Below are positions 58,179 through 64,000 of a DNA stretch of 64,000 nucleotides, one piece after another. Source of the stretch: Chlorocebus sabaeus (taxonomy: Eukaryota; Chordata; Mammalia; Primates; Cercopithecidae); assembly GCF_047675955.1 (NCBI RefSeq), contig NC_132912.1, positions 19,256,500 to 19,320,499 of the forward strand. The letters are read 5' to 3'. The translations under genes and the position numbers were made by a program. The notes under the pieces are model-generated. The model was not told the origin of the DNA, did not search any database, and saw only the letters and a program-made list of their open reading frames with translations. Positions within the stretch are counted from its first letter, which is position 1. Every line of letters begins with the position of its first letter.

Positions 58179-59855
58179 GTATGGATAATGGGTTTTATAA
58201 TGTACATTTGAAATGCATCCGAATGTCTAAAGAATATGAAAGATCACTGTATTCTTGAATTGAAAGTAAGTGGAATTTGATCAAAATTACATTGACACAC
58301 ATTTATCATTTAATTGAGGGTGTATCAAAGCTCTTTACATTGTTTCCTCCTTGACTACCTCCAATAATGTAAGATTAGAATTTCTGAAGATGAACATGAG
58401 GCCATTGGAAACAGCTGCAGGTCCTTCCAATTTCAAGTAATTGTTCTACTGAAATGAACAACCTGGAAGTGGAGGGAAGAGTTTTGCATAATCTCTGATA
58501 CTTTGCAAAAAGCACAGACTCTGAAATCTGTGATTTTCCTTATTTCATTTTATTTTTATCTTTTTATAGGTAAGTAACAGAAATCCAGGCTTTATTCAAC
58601 AATCAGCTTCTCTGAGGAATAATTAGAATTTGAATATCGTTCTCCTTACTCCTAGGGGAATATTCTTTACTTCAGATTTCACATGTTGTTTTCTAACAGT
58701 CAGACTTACTGTAGCAAGCTCAAATGCGTATGTGGCTGTTAACAGTTTTGTAAAGGAATTTTATATATTATCTATCTGATTATCTCAGCAATTTCCTGAT
58801 TTTGGTAAGTCAGAAGTCCTTTCAGCCAATTTTGTAGATTCAAAGAAAAAATCTTAGAGTGCTGGTTGTTTATCCTTGGCCAAATAGCTTATGGGCAGCA
58901 GAACTGGGATTTGGACCAGAACTCACAGTTTCTGATGAATGAACATGTATTTACTTTCCAGCATATCATACAGCCTATAACATGCAGGGGGCTTGAATAT
59001 TTGTTCTTTCATCCTATAGTCAAATTGATCTACACATAACATACTGGAAAACAGTTCTTACCTGTCCCTGGCTAAACTTTTTTTTTTTTTTTTTTTTTTT
59101 GCATGTGCTAAACTTCTTTAGTTACCCATATTTAAAGCACTATATCTATCTAAGTATCTAAATCTAGTTAACAGTTTTGTAACCAAGAACTTAGCTCCAG
59201 GTCACCTTTTGAAATCGTCTAAAAGTCATAGATGTAGATTGTACAGTGAAGAACACATTGGAATAGGAGATTTGTCCAGATTATAAACCAAAAGCTTGAG
59301 AACGAATCCCTCATCTATAGTGTGGCATCGTTCTGGTCAGCCACAGGGTAAGGTACATGTAAGCATGAGAATGAATCCCCCATCTATAGTGTGGAATCGT
59401 TCCTCTCTGCCACAGCGTAAGGTACATGTAATCATATGGAATGAAATGGAAAGGAGGTCCTTTGACTTTTATGTAATAATGGCTTATCCACTTCAGATTA
59501 ATTCTTAAGGTTTTATTGGGTCAATTATAATTTGCATTGAGCAAGTATGTAGTGGATAAACCCTTCTTATGATATTTACTCAAGGATTGGTTTCCAGGAG
59601 AATATCAACTTTACAGGAAAGCAGCTTCATAGCCAGATCGATGCGTGACTAACCAAGGAACACTTTCGTCATGAACCTTAAACATGAAACTTGAGGTTTG
59701 AGACCCACGTTGGGTTACAAATGGAGTGTTCTGATTGATTTTATCTAAGGCTCCTTTTAGTCTTAAATAATAATGATAGTAAGATTCAGGCCCAAAAAGA
59801 TGAAATCAGAGATTCTCCATGCTGTGTGGATTTGTCATTCTAGTGAGTAAAAAAT
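58179..59855 (+). other. Intron after exon 7
   Basis: The exon that should close MAM domain C was looked for here and not found. Holds a T-run at 59079-59100 flanked by GCTAAACTT-type copies, and the 69-bp duplication below. Confidence 0.5.
59292..59429 (+). repeat. 69-bp tandem duplication
   Basis: AAGCTTGAGAACGAATCCCT C (59292) and AAGCATGAGAATGAATCCCC C (59361) start two units that both contain CATCTATAGTGTGG and GGTAAGGTACATGT or CGTAAGGTACATGT. The unit is 23 codons and open in one frame, which produces a repetitive 70-codon frame. Confidence 0.92.
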
Positions 59856-60132
59856 GGGGCCTGAATCACACCTGTAATCCCAAGACTGGGAGACCAAGGC
59901 GGGAGGATTACTTGAGGTCAGAAGATCAAGACCAGCCTGGGCAACATGGCAAAATCCTATCTCTACTAAAAATACAAAACAATTAACCAGGCATGCACCT
60001 GTAATCCCAGCTACTTGAGAGGCTGAGGCAGGAGAATTGCTTGAACCTGGGAGGCAGAAGTTGCAGTGAACTGAGATGTGCTACTGCACTCCAGCCTGGG
60101 CAACAGAGCATGACTCCTCAAAAAAAAAAAAA
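59856..60132 (+). mobile_element. Alu, truncated at its start
   Basis: TCACACCTGTAATCCCAAGA, AGGTCAGAAGATCAAGACC, second monomer, short A-tail. Several small deletions. Confidence 0.9.
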
Positions 60133-60689
60133 GAAGTTGGGCAGGGTGGGCCTCTGATTTAAGGAACAGGATATTTTTTATCCATTGAATAATGGATAGA
60201 CATAGTTTCTGTTCTACTGAGAAACAGCAGCAATAACAACCAGCATTTTAATTAACTGTGATATGATAGATGGAATTACCTAGCATAGGGCCCAGCAAAT
60301 AGGAGGTACTCATGCTGTGTTTGTGTAAAGAAAAATGCAGAGATTTTTCAAGATCACTCATGTAACATGAAAGAAAGAAGATAGGAATAAATTGTACATG
60401 TAAGTGTACAGGAACCAGTTTGCTTGTTAACGTCAGTTGAAATAATCAGCCAATGCTTTCATGTGTACCATGGTCAGTAAAGGCTCAGAAAATCATTACA
60501 CATGAAACTTCAGTTCAATCTTTTGATTTATATTACAAATTTTATTTTGTATAACGTATAATAAACTAAATATATTGAAAGTTTTGAAACTATCAACACA
60601 CAATCAAGGTAATGGAAATATGCTTCACCTCCAGTCCTGATGCCTCTATAATACGTTTCTCTGGCCCCTCATTCCTGGCACTTACCAGC

Positions 60690-61690
60690 CACCGAAGTGC
60701 TTTCTCTCACTAGACAGTAATTCATACAGTCAAAATTTTATATAAATAAAATTTTACACTATGTACTCTTTTGTCTGACATTTTGTCTTTTTCTCTGCAC
60801 GTTTTGCCTCTAGAGTCTGCCTTGTTTCATCTAGAACGATTATTTTGAGATTCATTCATGTCATAGCATGTATCCATAATTTGGACAAAGCAAGTTGATT
60901 CATTAATGTATTGATTGATATCTAGACCGTTTCTAGTTTGAGCTATTATGAATACATGTGCTATGAACATTTGTGCTGATAACATTATATGAATACCTAC
61001 TTTTATTTCTCTTGGGTAAATACCCAGGAGTGCAATGGCTGAGTCTTATGGCAGAGGTATATTTAACTTTTCAAGGGACTCTTAAACTGTTTTACAAAGT
61101 TTACACTTTTTTAAATTCCCATCAGCAGTGTATGAGAGTTTCAGCTTTTCCACATCCAAGCCACTGCTTGGCTGACTATTATCAGTCATGCTAATCTTAG
61201 CTATTTAAAAATAGAGAGTGGCGTCTCATTGTGGTTTTAATTTGCATTGCCCTAAGTATTAATTATGTTGAGCATATGTGCTTATTTACCAAACAAATGT
61301 CTACTTTGAAATAAATGTCTGTTCCAGTCTTGCACCCAAGTTTTAAATGGGGTTGTTTGCTTTTCATTATTAAATTTGGAGCTTTTAAAATATATTTTTG
61401 ATGCAAGCCTTTTATCAGATATATGAATTGCAAATATTTTCTCCCAGCCTGCAGCTTGTCTTTTCAGTCTCTTAATGGATTCTTTTGAAGAGCAGATTTT
61501 TTTTTTTAATTTGATGAGTTCTTCTTATCAATATATTATTTTATAAATCATGCTGTGGGGTCATATCAAAGAAAGCTTTGCCTTACTCAAAGTCCCAAAT
61601 GTTTTCACATCTTCTTTCTCCTCTCCTTTGAGAACTTAGATTATACATAAATTCAGTGACTTGAAATTTACTGTCTACTATTGCTGTGTT
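60690..61690 (-). mobile_element. L1M 3' half, antisense
   Basis: AGATTCATTCATGTCATAGC, CTTGGGTAAATACCCAGGAG TGC, AAATTCCCATCAGCAGTGTA TGAG, GGCGTCTCATTGTGGTTTTA ATTTGCATT, CAAATATTTTCTCCCAGCCT G and CTTAATGGATTCTTTTGA are classic reverse-complement L1 landmarks in order. Confidence 0.88.
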
Positions 61691-61773
61691 CATGTTTTTT
61701 AAAAATTTATTTTCTCTCTGTATTTTATTTTGAGAAGTGTCTATCTTTTCTTCTTTAATGACTAATGTGCTAT

Positions 61774-61955
61774 CAGCCTACTGAGTAGCTGGGACTACAG
61801 CTGCATGCCACCATGCCCAGCTAATTTTTGTATTTTTAGTAGAGATGGGCTTTCACCTTATTGGTCAGGCTGGTCTTGAACTCCTGAGTTCATGATTCGC
61901 CTGCCTTGGCCTCCCAAAATGCTGAGATTACAGGCATGAGCCACTGCGCCTGGCC
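61774..61955 (-). mobile_element. Partial Alu, antisense
   Basis: CCTACTGAGTAGCTGGGACT ACAG through GCCACTGCGCCTGGCC: the 5' two thirds of an Alu; the tail side is missing. Confidence 0.92.
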
Positions 61956-61959
61956 CCCT

Positions 61960-62790
61960 TTAGTGTATCTTGTATATCTCTATTTTAGAACTTATAGAAT
62001 ACTGTTTTAAATAAGCATTTTAATGTATTTAAACTGATAATTCTGGCATCTGGATTTACTCTGGATCAGTTCTGACTGAGTGATTTTTCTCCTCATTATG
62101 AGCCATATTTTTCTGTCTTTTATTGTTACTGTTGCTTCCCTGCTAATTTGTGTCTGGATGTCAGATATGGTGAATTTTATCTTATTGAGTGCTAGAAGTA
62201 TATATAAATATTATTGATCTTTGTATTGGTATGTATTTAAGTTTAGTTGGAAAGAGTTTGACTCTTTTTGGTCTTGCTTTAAAAATTCATTAGGTGGGAT
62301 CAGACCAGTTCTCATTTTAGAGCTAATTACGCCCAACTAGTGAGGCAAGACCCTTCTGGGTATCCCTGTGAATCTTGAAGTGTTTGTGGTCTGGCTGGTA
62401 AAATAAGCATTATTACTGGACATTGGTGAGCACGTGTACTGTTACCTTTCATCCTCTCTGGGTGTTCTTTCCCCAACTTCAGGTACCTTTCTCTAGGCCT
62501 GTCCCAACAAGTACTTAGCTATGTACTTTAGGGGGACCCTTTGCAGAGCTCCGGAGTTCTCTTTCTGTGCAGCCCCTTCTTCTCTGAAACTTTGTCCTGA
62601 GAGCTCATGTCAACATGGTTTCTGTGGACTCTCAGCTCTGTCCCCTCAGCTCAGGGAGAACAATGGGCTCCTCCTCAGCTCTTCTCCTGGAGTAGGGGGC
62701 TGGAAAACCTTTCCAGGCATAAATTAGAGCAGTTGTCGGGCTCACCTTGTTTGAGATTGACTTTACAGCGTCTTGCAAACTTTTGTGGCA

Positions 62791-62828
<38 letters not shown>

Positions 62829-63210
62829 CTTTTTGAGACGGAGTCTCGCTCTGTCGCCCAGGCTGGAGTGCAGTGGTGCGATCTTGGCTCACTGCAAGCT
62901 CTGCCTCCCGGGTTCATGCCATTCACGCCTCAGCCTCCTGGGTAGCTGGGACTACAGGCGCCCGCCACCGCGCCTGGCTAATTTTTTTGTATTTTTAGTA
63001 GAGACGGGGTTTCACCGTGGTCTCGATCTCCTGACCTTGTGATCCGCCCGCCTCGGCCTCTCAAAGTGCTGGGATTACAGGCGTGAGCCACCGCTCCCGG
63101 CCTGTGGCATATATTTTGGCCATTTTTTTGGTTGTTTCAGGAGGGAGAGAAAGTCTAGTTCTTGTTACTCCATCATGGTCATTGCAGAAGTCAACCTAAC
63201 TGGTATTTGC
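61960..63210 (-). mobile_element. L1M ORF1/5' leader, antisense, split by an Alu
   Basis: ATTCTGGCATCTGGATTTAC, TTTTTCTCCTCATTATGAG, AATTTTATCTTATTGAGTGC TAG, GGTGGGATCAGACCAG, CTAATTACGCCCAACTAGTG AGGCAAGACCCTTCTGGG, then GTTGTTTCAGGAGGGAG and TTACTCCATCATGG after the Alu. This is the 5' part of L1M read backwards. The ORF2 middle is missing relative to 60690-61690. Confidence 0.75.
62796..63102 (-). mobile_element. AluY-like, antisense, with (TA)n next to the tail
   Basis: TGTGGCATATAT flanks it at 62784-62795 and 63103-63114. A (TA)n array grew from that target site before the T-tail. About 12 bases (GTTAGCCAGGAT) are missing after TTTCACCGTG. Otherwise close to AluY. Confidence 0.94.
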
Positions 63211-63319
63211 CAATACAGTCTGTTGCTACACATTGAACTTGCTTAAAATAATTTTTAGATGGCTCAGAACTTCCTGCCATTGAATGAGACTCTCTGCTTA
63301 TTTTGTAAGTGCTCATTTG

Positions 63320-64000
63320 TATGTAGGAACTTCAAAAAGTTTGTGGAAAAATGAAGTTAAAAGATAAACATTGAAAATGTGATCTTCGTTTTTTCATCCC
63401 TAAAGAAGTGATGGTCCTGGGAACGTAACAATGTCAATGCAGTCTTTTATACATTATTAGCTTAAGAACAATGGGTGTCCTTTACACGTTTGTTGAGATT
63501 GGGAAACAAAAACAAGTCAGAAAGAGCCAAATCAGAGCTGTAAGGTGGATGCCTGACGATTTTCCATTGAGACTCTCACAAAATTGCCTTTGCTTGATGA
63601 GAGGAATAAGCAGAAACATTGTGGTGTTAGAAGGCTCTCTGCTAAAACTTCACCAGGTATTTTCCACTAAAACTTTGGCTAACTTATTCAAAACACTCTC
63701 AGGATAAGCAGATATTATTGTTCTTTGACCTTCCACAAAATCAACAAACAAAATGCCTGGAATGTCCCCAAAAAGCTGTTGCCATGACTTTTGCTCTTGA
63801 GTGATCCCCCTTTGCTTTGACTGAATCACTTCCAACTCTTGGTAGCCATTACTTTGATTGTGTTTTGTCCTCAGGATCATACTGGGAAAGCCAGGTTTTA
63901 TCTTCTGGTACAGTTCTTCAAAGAAATGCTTCAGGATCTTGACCCTAGTTCTTTAAAATTTCCCTTGAGAGCTCTGCTCTTGTCTGCAGCTGATCTGGGC
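63320..64000 (-). mobile_element. Mariner-class DNA transposon relic, runs off the window
   Basis: Minus-strand reading shows the transposase core in broken frames: YDPEDK-like residues upstream of the ORF start, then QEQKSWQQLFGDIPGILFVD FVEGQRTI in the 76-codon frame 63650-63880. This matches the mariner FWD-x-x-G-I-L-x-V-D-F catalytic strand region, here with FGD for FWD. The left end, GTAGGAACTTCAAAAAGTTT GTGG, would be its 3' terminal repeat. Frames are broken; the N-terminal half lies beyond 64000. Confidence 0.75.

Noticed and set aside
57961..58188. 75-codon second frame within exon 7
   Set aside because: Overlaps the MAM-coding frame and has no domain similarity; a shadow.
1..64000. 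CRISPR arrays, operons, bacterial or viral gene clusters, tRNA or rRNA genes
   Set aside because: None seen. The direct repeats are microsatellites, tandem duplications or transposon target duplications, and the sequence is plainly primate nuclear DNA. I saw no tRNA cloverleaf or snRNA-like box set, though small RNA genes could be missed by eye.

Overview
The window is nuclear DNA of a primate, almost certainly an Old World monkey. It is AT-rich and dominated by interspersed repeats (about 20 Alu copies, several L1 inserts, MIR, L2, MER5A, Tigger, mariner and MaLR LTR relics). It contains seven short, spliced, phase-compatible coding exons on the + strand. Two young Alu copies (22047-22358 +, 54757-55060 -) carry the sequence variants I associate with cercopithecine AluYR subfamilies. 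The L1 3' ends also look monkey-like rather than human.

The only gene I can support is the middle part of MALRD1 (MAM and LDL-receptor class A domain containing 1, also called DIET1; human orthologue on 10p12). Its exons are 5207-5304, 15470-15643, 24971-25091, 51907-52059, 52486-52591, 53063-53430 and 57766-58178. Joined, they read without a stop. They encode the C-terminal two thirds of one MAM domain (exons 1-3), a complete MAM domain followed by an LDLa module (exons 4-6), and the N-terminal two thirds of a third MAM domain (exon 7). The first and last domains continue outside the window. MALRD1 is a secretory-pathway, multi-domain protein of intestinal epithelium linked to FGF15/19 output and bile-acid control. 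Nothing here suggests a second gene. Nearly all other reading frames are L1 ORF2 remnants, Alu translations or chance frames.

Layout: 1-4200 decayed minus-strand L1 with an old Alu. 5207 exon 1. 7717-9002 a young 5'-truncated L1. 11.6-13.6 kb an Alu and an L1/Alu nest. 15.1-15.8 kb a rearranged Alu, exon 2 and a 99-bp duplication of its splice donor. 16-24 kb MIR, L1 and AluYR inserts. 24971 exon 3. 25-51 kb one very long intron packed with nested repeats: paired unassigned repeats, L1M 29.9-31.3 kb, L2/MER5A 35.4-36.9 kb, a 3.5-kb L1M 36.9-40.5 kb, an MLT1-like LTR, a Tigger relic, L2 plus a THE1/MSTA solo LTR 43.4-46.1 kb, and a MIR split by two Alus 47.5-48.3 kb. 51.9-53.4 kb holds exons 4-6 close together. 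55.8-57.4 kb holds Tigger/MER2 and MER5A. 57766 exon 7. 58.2-64 kb is intron with a 69-bp duplication, L1M pieces and a mariner relic running off the end.

I found no new biological system. The points most worth a second look are the duplicated splice donor of exon 2, a perfect 16-bp hairpin that looks like a template-switch scar, a phase-compatible candidate cassette exon at 36665-36757, and a few unusual repeat structures.
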